From JAYGED01 sp046582565 (GTDB lineage: Bacteria; Pseudomonadota; Alphaproteobacteria; JAAXGF01): 16,139 bases of DNA. Positions 6,200 to 13,225 of the stretch are shown piece after piece. The stretch spans positions 1 to 16,139 of the forward strand of contig JAYGED010000269.1 of assembly GCA_046582565.1 (NCBI GenBank), written 5' to 3'. The number at the start of each line of letters is the position of its first letter. Within the stretch, counting starts at the first letter, position 1. The position numbers and the translations under genes were made by a program. The notes under the pieces are model-generated. The model saw only the letters and a program-made list of their open reading frames with translations, did not search any database and was not told where the DNA came from.

Positions 6200-6997
6200 C
6201 TAGCCTGGCTTGTGCGCTCGCAGGCGGCCGGTGCGAAGTTCGCCGAGGTCGATCACCCTGATCATCGCCCGCCACTGTTCAACAAAATGCGTTTGCTTGT
6301 CTTCCCCCAGCAGGTCGATCATGGCTTGGCGCAGCGGGCCCATCATGCGCGCAAGCTCGCGGTGCGCGCCGTCGCGGTAAATGTTTGAGCTGTTGGTGAC
6401 GCTGATTTGGGTGAACCTTGAGCGGTTGAGGTATTCGTCATAGGCCGCCGCCGTTTCCAATTCGTAACGCATGCCGCGCAGAGCGAAGTAGTCGTCCATC
6501 GCTTGGCTGACGGGGGCGCCGTCGCCCATCCATTCGCTCGCTATCAATAAACCGCCTGGACGCAGCACCCTGAAGACCTCGGCAAAGAAGGCCGGCTTGT
6601 CCGCAATCAGCAGCCAGCTGTCCTTGCCGAAAACCACATCGATGGAGTGATCCTCGATCGGCAGCGGGCCGGGCTCGACCAGCCTGAGATCGATCCGATC
6701 AGCGAGGCCGGCCTCGCGTATATGGTCGCGTCCCATCTCGATGAGCAGCGGCACAATGTCGAAGCCGATGACTCGGCAGCCGTACTCCTCAGCCAGCAAC
6801 CGGTCGACGCCGCCGGTGCCGCAGCCGATGTCGAGCAGGGTCAGCCCGGCGAGGTCGAGGCCGTCGACGATGGCCCGCACCGCCGGCGCCCCGCCCGGCG
6901 AGAGAAAGCCCTCGCCCCAGATCAACTGGTTGACGGCGATGATCGAATGATCGTAGTTGCCGTGGGGCGAAATTTTCTCGTCCATGTTAGATTTCAT
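6200..6997 (-). CDS. Class I SAM-dependent methyltransferase, phosphoethanolamine N-methyltransferase-like
   Basis: A 265-residue Rossmann methyltransferase, cytosolic. Motif I is LLDIGCGTGG (54-63), the acidic residue that binds the SAM ribose is D80 in VIGFD, and motif IV is about IDVVFGKDSWLLI (119-131), followed by the family helix and LRPGGLLIASEW (145-156). Several segments recall the second domain of plant PEAMT: WGEGFLSPGG (27-36), the KDSWLLIADKPAFF region, and YFALRG before the last helices. This suggests an N-methyltransferase acting on a small amine or amino acid, but specificity is not settled; other C-, N- or O-methyltransferases share these motifs. It has an alternative start at M5, better placed after GGATG. 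It is divergent from the acyl-CoA dehydrogenase-like gene (69-base gap), suggesting shared control. Confidence 0.85.
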   Translation of the reverse strand: MKSNMDEKISPHGNYDHSIIAVNQLIWGEGFLSPGGAPAVRAIVDGLDLAGLTLLDIGCGTGGVDRLLAEEYGCRVIGFDIVPLLIEMGRDHIREAGLADRIDLRLVEPGPLPIEDHSIDVVFGKDSWLLIADKPAFFAEVFRVLRPGGLLIASEWMGDGAPVSQAMDDYFALRGMRYELETAAAYDEYLNRSRFTQISVTNSSNIYRDGAHRELARMMGPLRQAMIDLLGEDKQTHFVEQWRAMIRVIDLGELRTGRLRAHKPG

Positions 6998-7005
6998 CCG
7001 CTAGG

Positions 7006-7027
7006 ATTTTACCTACGCGTATAAAAT
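7006..7027. promoter_or_regulatory. Palindromic site in the divergent methyltransferase/flavoprotein promoter region
   Basis: ATTTTA (7006-7011) and TAAAAT (7022-7027) are inverted copies around the perfect 8-bp palindrome TACGCGTA (7014-7021). The stretch from 7020 also gives TATAAA, a possible -10. Central in a 69-base divergent gap, it is a good candidate operator for both genes; the regulator is unknown. Confidence 0.4.
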
Positions 7028-7066
7028 ACCGAGACGTCGGCGATAATCAATGTTGAGTGGGGGGCC

Positions 7067-8461
7067 ATGACAGACGAGACTAAGAAGTGGGGTGATGAGG
7101 AATTCTGGGGTGTCGGCTTCGACTACGATCCCCAGTGGCTGTTGACGCCGGCCCAGCGGGAACTGCAGGCCAAAATCATCGAACTCAGCCGCACCACGCT
7201 GCGTGAGAACGCCGTCGAGAGCGACAAAAATCTGACCTTTCCGCGCAAGAATTTTGAGGCCCTGGCGTCTCTCGGCCTGCTCGGCCTGCTGGTCTCGAAA
7301 GAACTCGGCGGCAGGGGCGAAAATCATATGTGCGCCGCCATGGTGGTCGAGACCATCGCCCGCTACGGCTGCGCCTCGACGGCCATGTGCTATTGCATGC
7401 ACCTCGGGGCGACGGCGGCGGCGATGTTTCGCGCCCACGATAATCCAACGCTGCAGGCTGTCTTAAAGCGAGTCGACAAGGATGTCTTCATCGGCACCCT
7501 GTCCTTTTCCGATCCGGAGACCGGCTCTCATATCTGGTATCCCCTGTCGTCGAGCGCGGAGCGCGTGGAGGATGGCTGGAAGATTTCCAAGAAGGCGTCC
7601 TGGACTACATCGGGCGGCTTCGCCGATTGGTATATCGTGCAGACCACCAGCCCGGATTTCGACGGCAATTATGCAAATCTGTCGTGTTTTCTGGTCTATG
7701 CCGACGAGATTATCGCCGAGCCCTCGAAGTGGGACGGCATGGGCATGCGCGGCAATCAGTCCGGCGCCCTGGTGGTCGATAACGTGGTCGTGCCCACGGA
7801 CCGCATGGTCGGGCCCATCGGCGACGGCGCGCTGTCCAACGACGAGGCGGTCGATCCCTTCTTCCTGGTCTGCTCCGCGTCCTGCTGGAACGGCATCTCC
7901 ATGGGCCTGGTGGATATCACCAAACGCCACACCACGCGCAAGACCCACGCCGATGTGGGCATGCGGGTGGCCGATTATCCGACGATCCAGGATTACGTCG
8001 GCGAGGCGGTCATGAATACCAGCGCATCGCGCGCCATGACCTTTCAAATGGCCCAGGCGCTGGACGATGTGACCAACAATTGCGATTGGTCGATCCATGC
8101 GGACCATGAACTGCTGGTGCGCTCGCCCCTCATGCACTGGCTGTGGATGGTCAAATTCACTGCCGCCAAGAACGTCACCGAGGTGGGCGACAAGATGCTG
8201 CATGCTTGCGGCGGTTCCGGCTATAAGCCGGGCATCGGCATTGAGCGCTACCTGCGCGACGGCAAGGCCGGCTGGGTGATGGGCCCGACCAACGAAATCC
8301 TCCGCCTGTTCATCGGCAAGGCTGTGCTGCTGGGCTTTGAAACCCTGGATTTCTGGAACCAGTCGGTCAACGAGCGGCTGCTGCACAACGAGATCAAGAA
8401 GCTCGACGCCGGGGCTAAGAAGGCGCTGGCCGAAAAGCTACTGGCCGAGGCCGGGGAGTAG
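7067..8461 (+). CDS. Acyl-CoA dehydrogenase-fold flavoprotein lacking the usual catalytic glutamate
   Basis: A 464-residue protein with the full acyl-CoA dehydrogenase fold. The N-terminal helical domain includes FEALASLGLLGLLVSKELGG (63-82). The middle beta domain holds SFSDPETGS (146-154) and WTTSGGFADWYIV (179-191), the places that usually bind FAD and substrate. The C-terminal helices include CGGSGY (381-386) and RYLRDGKAGWVMGPTNEILR (394-413). In most short- and medium-chain enzymes the last segment reads YEGT with the catalytic Glu; here the corresponding residues are Gly-Pro (406-407), so that base is absent. The protein may use another base, as isovaleryl-CoA and long-chain enzymes do, or be a monooxygenase/oxidase of this fold such as the DszC or nitroalkane oxidase types. 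It is about 60-80 residues longer than the usual dehydrogenase. RBS GTGGGG is close to the ATG. Confidence 0.85.
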   Translation: MTDETKKWGDEEFWGVGFDYDPQWLLTPAQRELQAKIIELSRTTLRENAVESDKNLTFPRKNFEALASLGLLGLLVSKELGGRGENHMCAAMVVETIARYGCASTAMCYCMHLGATAAAMFRAHDNPTLQAVLKRVDKDVFIGTLSFSDPETGSHIWYPLSSSAERVEDGWKISKKASWTTSGGFADWYIVQTTSPDFDGNYANLSCFLVYADEIIAEPSKWDGMGMRGNQSGALVVDNVVVPTDRMVGPIGDGALSNDEAVDPFFLVCSASCWNGISMGLVDITKRHTTRKTHADVGMRVADYPTIQDYVGEAVMNTSASRAMTFQMAQALDDVTNNCDWSIHADHELLVRSPLMHWLWMVKFTAAKNVTEVGDKMLHACGGSGYKPGIGIERYLRDGKAGWVMGPTNEILRLFIGKAVLLGFETLDFWNQSVNERLLHNEIKKLDAGAKKALAEKLLAEAGE

Positions 8462-8472
8462 CGAGAGGCCCC

Positions 8473-9522
8473 TCAGCCCGGCTGGGCGATGCCGCCGCGC
8501 AATGCGCCCGGTTCGGTGGCGCCCCACAGGATTTCATGGCCGGCGGGCAGGGGACGGCTGTTGGGCATGGAGAGCCACAGGCGCATCAGGAGCCGGCCAT
8601 CCGATGTCTCGTCGTCTTCGAAGGCGCCGCGCGCATGATAAATCACGTGATTGTTGATGAGTTGCAGGTCGCCGGGCTCGAAGACGGCCTCCAGGCAAAG
8701 CTCGTCGGCGACCGATTGGAGCAGGTCGAGGGCCTCATCCTGGGCGGCTGTCAGGGGCGGAACCCCGCTGATCCCCTGCGCCACTTCGACGAAGGTGCGC
8801 GAGTATTGGGTCGTGAAATGGCCGTCTTGCACGGCGAACACGGGAAGTGCGTAGGCCCGGCCCTCGCTGCCCTTTTCCTCGCTGATGCGCGAGCGGTGGT
8901 AATCCTTGTACAGCAGCTTGAGCAGGTCGGGCCGCCGCTTAAGGATTTCGTTGTGGATCGCCACGGCGCTGACCAACCGGCTGGCGCCGCCCGACTTGGC
9001 GGCGCGCGCGCAAAGCAGGGCGATCACGTCGCAGCGGTCGGTATGAAACCGCAAGGGCCCGTTGGTGCGCGTCTTGTGGCGCGAGGAGACCGGCTGGCCG
9101 TCGACGCCCGATTGATGAATTTCTTTGACCGCGCCAAAAGCCCGCAGCTCGTCGCGTACTTCGCCGATCAGCTCGCCCTCCGCGTTCTGATAGCGCGCCG
9201 TGCCGAGATGGGTGCCGAGGCCCCAGAGGAGTTTGCGCAAACTCTCTTCGTCATAGCGCTCGACAGGCAGCCCGCGCAGCCGCACGAAGCCCCGGCCATG
9301 CTCGAGTTCATGGGCAAGGTCGGCGAGGGTTTCGGAGAAATCCGGCAAGGGAAAATCATCGCGGCGTATCTCCCGCCAGGCCATCCCCGCCACGCCTTGC
9401 AAGGCGGCATGGATCTCATCGGCAGCACCCGCCGGCAGCGGCGTGATCCAATCGTCCCGGCCGGCCAAATCTTCGCCGCGCCAGGCGGTGGGTCCGGTGA
9501 TAGGATGATGTGTCTCGGTCAT
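8473..9522 (-). CDS. TauD/TfdA-like Fe(II)/2-oxoglutarate-dependent dioxygenase
   Basis: A 349-residue non-haem iron oxygenase, cytosolic. The iron facial triad is visible: H160 and D162 in RFHTDRCDV, and distal H296 in NNHVIYHAR. R310/R314 near RLLMRLWLSMP are placed to hold the 2-oxoglutarate carboxylate. GRGFVRLRGLPVERY (76-90) is the usual N-terminal strand-turn of TauD-like enzymes and the GGASRLVSAVAIHNE segment follows the HxD strand as expected. Reaction: hydroxylation or oxidative cleavage of a small organic acid or amine, with succinate and CO2 released. The substrate is unknown; family members act on taurine, phenoxyacetates and gamma-butyrobetaine. It converges on the flavoprotein gene with only 11 bases between and diverges from the large oxidoreductase gene over 98 bases. 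Confidence 0.88.
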   Translation of the reverse strand: MTETHHPITGPTAWRGEDLAGRDDWITPLPAGAADEIHAALQGVAGMAWREIRRDDFPLPDFSETLADLAHELEHGRGFVRLRGLPVERYDEESLRKLLWGLGTHLGTARYQNAEGELIGEVRDELRAFGAVKEIHQSGVDGQPVSSRHKTRTNGPLRFHTDRCDVIALLCARAAKSGGASRLVSAVAIHNEILKRRPDLLKLLYKDYHRSRISEEKGSEGRAYALPVFAVQDGHFTTQYSRTFVEVAQGISGVPPLTAAQDEALDLLQSVADELCLEAVFEPGDLQLINNHVIYHARGAFEDDETSDGRLLMRLWLSMPNSRPLPAGHEILWGATEPGALRGGIAQPG

Positions 9523-9543
9523 GATTTTCGCCCCGGATTATTC

Positions 9544-9557
9544 GTTTGTATGCAAAC
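9544..9557. promoter_or_regulatory. Inverted repeat GTTTG-TATG-CAAAC in the divergent dioxygenase/oxidoreductase gap
   Basis: A 14-base inverted repeat with 5-bp arms, 22 bases before the dioxygenase start and just upstream of the promoter proposed for the large oxidoreductase. The position suits a repressor or activator site shared by both genes; the regulator is not known. Confidence 0.35.
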
Positions 9558-9561
9558 AGTC

Positions 9562-9590
9562 TTGCCGCGACCCCTGGAGCGGATTATATC
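9562..9590 (+). promoter_or_regulatory. Putative sigma70-type promoter for the large oxidoreductase gene
   Basis: TTGCCG (9562-9567), a 17-base spacer, then TATATC (9585-9590), four of six matches in each box, ending 30 bases before the ATG at 9621. Prediction by eye. Confidence 0.35.
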
Positions 9591-9620
9591 ATCGATCATG
9601 GAGAATAGGGTAATCAGGGA

Positions 9621-12600
9621 ATGAGTGAACTTTCGCTGGGATTTGGGCTGAGCTTTGCCGACCTGTATGACCGCGAGGGGCTGGTCAGGCTGGACTCTGC
9701 CTTTCTCTCTTATATGAACGAGGCCGACGGCGATCTCACTCAGCGTCTGGCCGCGGCCCGCTCTGCGCCCGATGAGGCGGACGCCGCGGAACTCATGGTC
9801 GAGCTGGCGCCCCATCTGGATGATTTTATCGGTGAGCTGTTCGCCATCACGGCGGAGCTGCACAGCCTTGCCGAAAGCCACCAAGCCCTGGCGCCGCTCT
9901 ATGCCTGCAAGCGCCTGTTCGTGCAGCGCAGGGCGGCGAAGAAAATTCCCGCCGATCAGGCCATGGCTCTCGACGGCGCGGCGCTTGAAGCCCGCCTGGA
10001 AGCGCTGCTCGGCGAGCCGGTCACTGAGCTTGCCTTCGCCCGCGCCGTGATGGGCTGGCTCGATGACGAAGCCGCCAATGAAGAGGCCCTCGACCTGGCG
10101 ATGAAACTCGCCGCCTGGGCGGTGCATAGCCTGGTCGGCCGCGCGCGGTTTGCCGATGGGGTGCTGTTCAAACTGCCGGGCAAGCTCGATCCCGAACATC
10201 TGATTACCCTCGAGACCGTCTCGCACCACGGCCAGGACATGCTCTGCCTGCCCGCCGACCGCTTGCGCCGCCGCGTAGGTTTCGCCCTGACCGATGCGGG
10301 CATGGACCTCACCGCCGTCCTGGATCACGCCCACTACTGCATCTTCTGCCACCACCAGGGCAAGGATTCCTGCCGCAAGGGCCTGCGCGACAAGGAAGGC
10401 GGCTTCAAGCCCAGCCCGTTCGGCGCCGCCCTGGTCGGCTGCCCCCTGGAGGAGCGCGTCTCCGAGATGAATCTGGTCAAATCCCAGGGCCACGCCGTCG
10501 GCGCCCTGGCGATCATCGCCATCGACAATCCCCTGGCGGCGGCCACCGGCCACCGGATCTGCAATGATTGCATGAAGGCCTGCATCTATCAGAAGCAGGA
10601 GCCGGTCGACATCCCCCAGGTCGAGACGCGCAGCCTCAAGGACGTGCTGGCCCTGCCCTGGGGCTTCGAGATTTACAGCCTGCTGACCCGCTGGAACCCG
10701 CTCAACTTTGACCGGCCCCTGCCGCTGCCGCCGAGCGGACGCAAAGTGCTGGTGGTCGGTCTCGGTCCCGCCGGATTCAATCTCGCCCATCATCTGCTGA
10801 ACGACGGCCATGCCGTGGTCGGCATCGACGGCCTCAAGATCGAGCCCCTGGCGCAGGAAATTTCCGGGCCGGGGTTCGAGCCCGTGCGTGATTTGGAGGT
10901 CCTTTATGAATCTCTCGACGACCGGATCATGGCGGGCTTCGGCGGGGTCGCCGAATACGGCATCACCGTGCGCTGGGACAAGAACAACCTCAAGCTGATC
11001 CGCCTGTTGCTCGAGCGCCGCGAGGGTTTTGCCATGTTCGGCGGGGTGCGCTTCGGCGGCACCCTGACCGCCGAGGACTCTTTCGATCTGGGGTTCGACC
11101 ATATCGCCCTGGCGGTGGGCGCCGGCAAGCCGACCGTGCTGCCCATACCCAATGGCCTGGCGCGCGGCGTGCGCGCGGCCTCGGATTTCCTCATGGCCTT
11201 GCAGCTGACCGGCGCCGCCAAGACTGATTCCATCGCCAACATGCAGCTTCGCTTGCCGGTGGTGGTCATAGGCGGCGGCCTGACGGCGATCGATACGGCA
11301 ACCGAATCCCTGGCCTATTACCCGGTGCAGGTCGAGAAATTCCTGGCCCGCTTCGAGACGCTTTCGGCGACGCGCGGCGAAGAGGCGGTGCGCGCCGCCT
11401 GGGACGAAGAGGAGCGCGGGATCGCCGACGAATTCCTTAATCACGCCCGCGCCATCAGAGAAGAACGAGCGGCTGCCGAGGCCGAGGGCCGCGTGTCCCG
11501 TATCCTGGAGCTGCTCGACGGCTGGGGCGGCGTCACTATCGCCTATCGCAAGCGGCTGATCGATGCGCCGAGCTATACCCTCAACCATGAAGAGGTCGCA
11601 TTGGCCTTGGAGGAAGGCATCCGTTTTGTCGAATGCCTGTCGCCGGTGGCGGTTGATGTGGACGGGTACGGCCACGCCTGCGCGCTTCGGCTCAACCGCC
11701 AGCAGCATGTCCGCGAGGGCGGCGGCTGGATCACCCTGGACGCGGTGGAGAAACTGCCGGCGCGCAGCATTCTGGTTGCCGCGGGAACCCAACCCAACAC
11801 CGTGCTGGGCCGCGAGTATCCCGATTACTATGCCCTCGACGGGCGCTATTTCCACGCGGTCGACGAGGATGGCCGCTCGGTGACGCCCGAACGCATCGCA
11901 AAGCCCGAGGCGGTGCGGGTGCTGACATCCCTGCGCGACGACGGCCGCGCCTTGAGCTTCCTCGGCGATGTGCATCCTTCCTACGCCGGCAATGTGGTCA
12001 AGGCCATGGCCAGCGCCAAGCAGGGCTATCCGGTGATCTCGCGCATGCTGGCGCGTATCGAGCCGGCGAGCGCGACGCAGACTGCCGATTTCATCGCCGG
12101 GCTCGAAGACAGCCTCAGGGCCTCGGTCCATGCGGTCAATCGCCTGACGCCGACCATCGTCGAGGTGGTGGTGTGCGCACCCGCCGCGGCCCGCGCCTTT
12201 CACCCCGGGCAGTTCTATCGCCTGCAGAATTTCGAGACATTGGCGTCTCGCGCAGCCGGCACGTGCCTCGCCATGGAAGGGCTGGCCATGACCGGCGCCT
12301 GGGTCGATGCTGAGCAGGGATTGCTCGGCCTCATCATTCTGGAGATGGGCGGCTCATCCGATATCTGCGCACAGCTCAAACCTGGCGAGCCGGTGGTGGT
12401 GATGGGCCCGACCGGGGCGCCCACCGAGATACCTTCGGGCGAGACCGTGCTGCTCGCCGGCGGCGGCCTGGGCAACGCGGTGCTATTCTCCATTGGCCGC
12501 GCCATGCGCGAGGCGGGCAATCGGCTGCTCTATTTCGCCGGCTACAAGACCATCGCCGATCGCTACAAGGTCGCCGACATCGAGGCCGCCGCCGATGTCA

Positions 12601-13085
12601 TCGTCTGGGCCTGCGACGAGGCGCCTGGCTTCGATCCGTCCCGCCCGCAGGATTTGAGTTTCACCGGCACCATCGTCGACGCCATCGCGGCCTATGGCGA
12701 CGGCGTCCTGGGCGAAGTCCCGATCCCCCTCGGCGAGGTCGACCGCATCGTCACCATCGGCTCGGACCGCATGATGGCGGCGCTGGCGGCGGCGCGCCAC
12801 GGGGTGCTGGCGGATCATCTCAAGCCCGGCCATCGGGCGATCGGCAGCATCAACTCGCCCATGCAATGCATGATGAAGGAAATCTGCGCCCAATGCCTGC
12901 AGGCGCACCGCGATCCCGAGACCGGCCTGGAGACCGTGGTGTTCTCCTGCTTCAACCAGGATCAGCCGCTCGACTCGGTGGATTTCGACGGCCTGGCTGC
13001 GCGCCTGCGGCAAAATTCAGTACAGGAAAAGCTCACCGCTCAGTGGATAGACCATTGCCAACAGGCCTTGGAAAAACGGGGATAA
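9621..13085 (+). CDS. Large iron-sulfur flavoprotein: NfnB/GltD-like dehydrogenase fused to NfnA/PyrK-like reductase
   Basis: A 1154-residue cytosolic redox enzyme. Residues 1-235 are helical, with no motif I recognise. Next come two cysteine groups that can hold iron-sulfur clusters: C240, C243, C251, C274 (ending GCPLEER) and C314, C317, C321. A GltD-like FAD fold starts at VLVVGLGPAGFN (376-387). The NADPH fold starts at VVVIGGGLTAID (547-558) and is interrupted by about 80 helical residues (565-638) before VTIAYRKR. The flavin-closing SFLGDVHPSYAG is at 779-790. From about 835 follows a ferredoxin-NADP reductase/PyrK-like module: HPGQFYRL (861-868) for flavin, LLAGGGLGNAVLF (944-956) for nucleotide, and C1083, C1089, C1092, C1110 as a [2Fe-2S] site before QPLDSVDFDG. 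NfnB and NfnA are separate subunits in bifurcating transhydrogenases; here one chain has both. Electron bifurcation is possible but unproved; the electron partner is unknown. The RBS is weak (AGGGA touches the ATG). Confidence 0.85.
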   Translation: MSELSLGFGLSFADLYDREGLVRLDSAFLSYMNEADGDLTQRLAAARSAPDEADAAELMVELAPHLDDFIGELFAITAELHSLAESHQALAPLYACKRLFVQRRAAKKIPADQAMALDGAALEARLEALLGEPVTELAFARAVMGWLDDEAANEEALDLAMKLAAWAVHSLVGRARFADGVLFKLPGKLDPEHLITLETVSHHGQDMLCLPADRLRRRVGFALTDAGMDLTAVLDHAHYCIFCHHQGKDSCRKGLRDKEGGFKPSPFGAALVGCPLEERVSEMNLVKSQGHAVGALAIIAIDNPLAAATGHRICNDCMKACIYQKQEPVDIPQVETRSLKDVLALPWGFEIYSLLTRWNPLNFDRPLPLPPSGRKVLVVGLGPAGFNLAHHLLNDGHAVVGIDGLKIEPLAQEISGPGFEPVRDLEVLYESLDDRIMAGFGGVAEYGITVRWDKNNLKLIRLLLERREGFAMFGGVRFGGTLTAEDSFDLGFDHIALAVGAGKPTVLPIPNGLARGVRAASDFLMALQLTGAAKTDSIANMQLRLPVVVIGGGLTAIDTATESLAYYPVQVEKFLARFETLSATRGEEAVRAAWDEEERGIADEFLNHARAIREERAAAEAEGRVSRILELLDGWGGVTIAYRKRLIDAPSYTLNHEEVALALEEGIRFVECLSPVAVDVDGYGHACALRLNRQQHVREGGGWITLDAVEKLPARSILVAAGTQPNTVLGREYPDYYALDGRYFHAVDEDGRSVTPERIAKPEAVRVLTSLRDDGRALSFLGDVHPSYAGNVVKAMASAKQGYPVISRMLARIEPASATQTADFIAGLEDSLRASVHAVNRLTPTIVEVVVCAPAAARAFHPGQFYRLQNFETLASRAAGTCLAMEGLAMTGAWVDAEQGLLGLIILEMGGSSDICAQLKPGEPVVVMGPTGAPTEIPSGETVLLAGGGLGNAVLFSIGRAMREAGNRLLYFAGYKTIADRYKVADIEAAADVIVWACDEAPGFDPSRPQDLSFTGTIVDAIAAYGDGVLGEVPIPLGEVDRIVTIGSDRMMAALAAARHGVLADHLKPGHRAIGSINSPMQCMMKEICAQCLQAHRDPETGLETVVFSCFNQDQPLDSVDFDGLAARLRQNSVQEKLTAQWIDHCQQALEKRG

Positions 13086-13159
13086 GCCGGCCAAGCCCAT
13101 GATCGATAAGGCACTTACGCAAGGCTCGCCTGTGGATGAAGCTGTGATCATTCAAGCGA

Positions 13160-13189
13160 TTGATAATAAACGGATATTTCTGCTACATT
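13160..13189 (+). promoter_or_regulatory. Putative promoter of the dCTP deaminase gene
   Basis: TTGATA (13160-13165), an 18-base spacer and TACATT (13184-13189) in the 140-base gap after the large oxidoreductase. It suggests that the deaminase gene has its own promoter and is not just read through from upstream. Prediction by eye. Confidence 0.35.
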
Positions 13190-13225
13190 TCGCCCATAGC
13201 GCAACCCCTTTGAAGTGAGCCGCCC

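Noticed and set aside
7463..8386. 307-codon minus-strand frame inside the flavoprotein gene
   Set aside because: Same reasoning: His/Gln/Ala-rich shadow of a gene with clear acyl-CoA-dehydrogenase motifs.
8536..9624. 362-codon plus-strand frame across the dioxygenase gene
   Set aside because: It mirrors a clear HxD...H dioxygenase on the other strand, has no motif, and its translation has typical shadow composition.
9519..12203. 894-codon open frame on the minus strand, antisense to the large flavoprotein, with its stop overlapping the dioxygenase start
   Set aside because: Composition is rich in His, Gln, Arg, Asp and Gly with no recognisable motif, as expected for the complementary frame of a GC-rich gene. 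The opposite strand codes a convincing multi-domain protein, and the overlap looks accidental.
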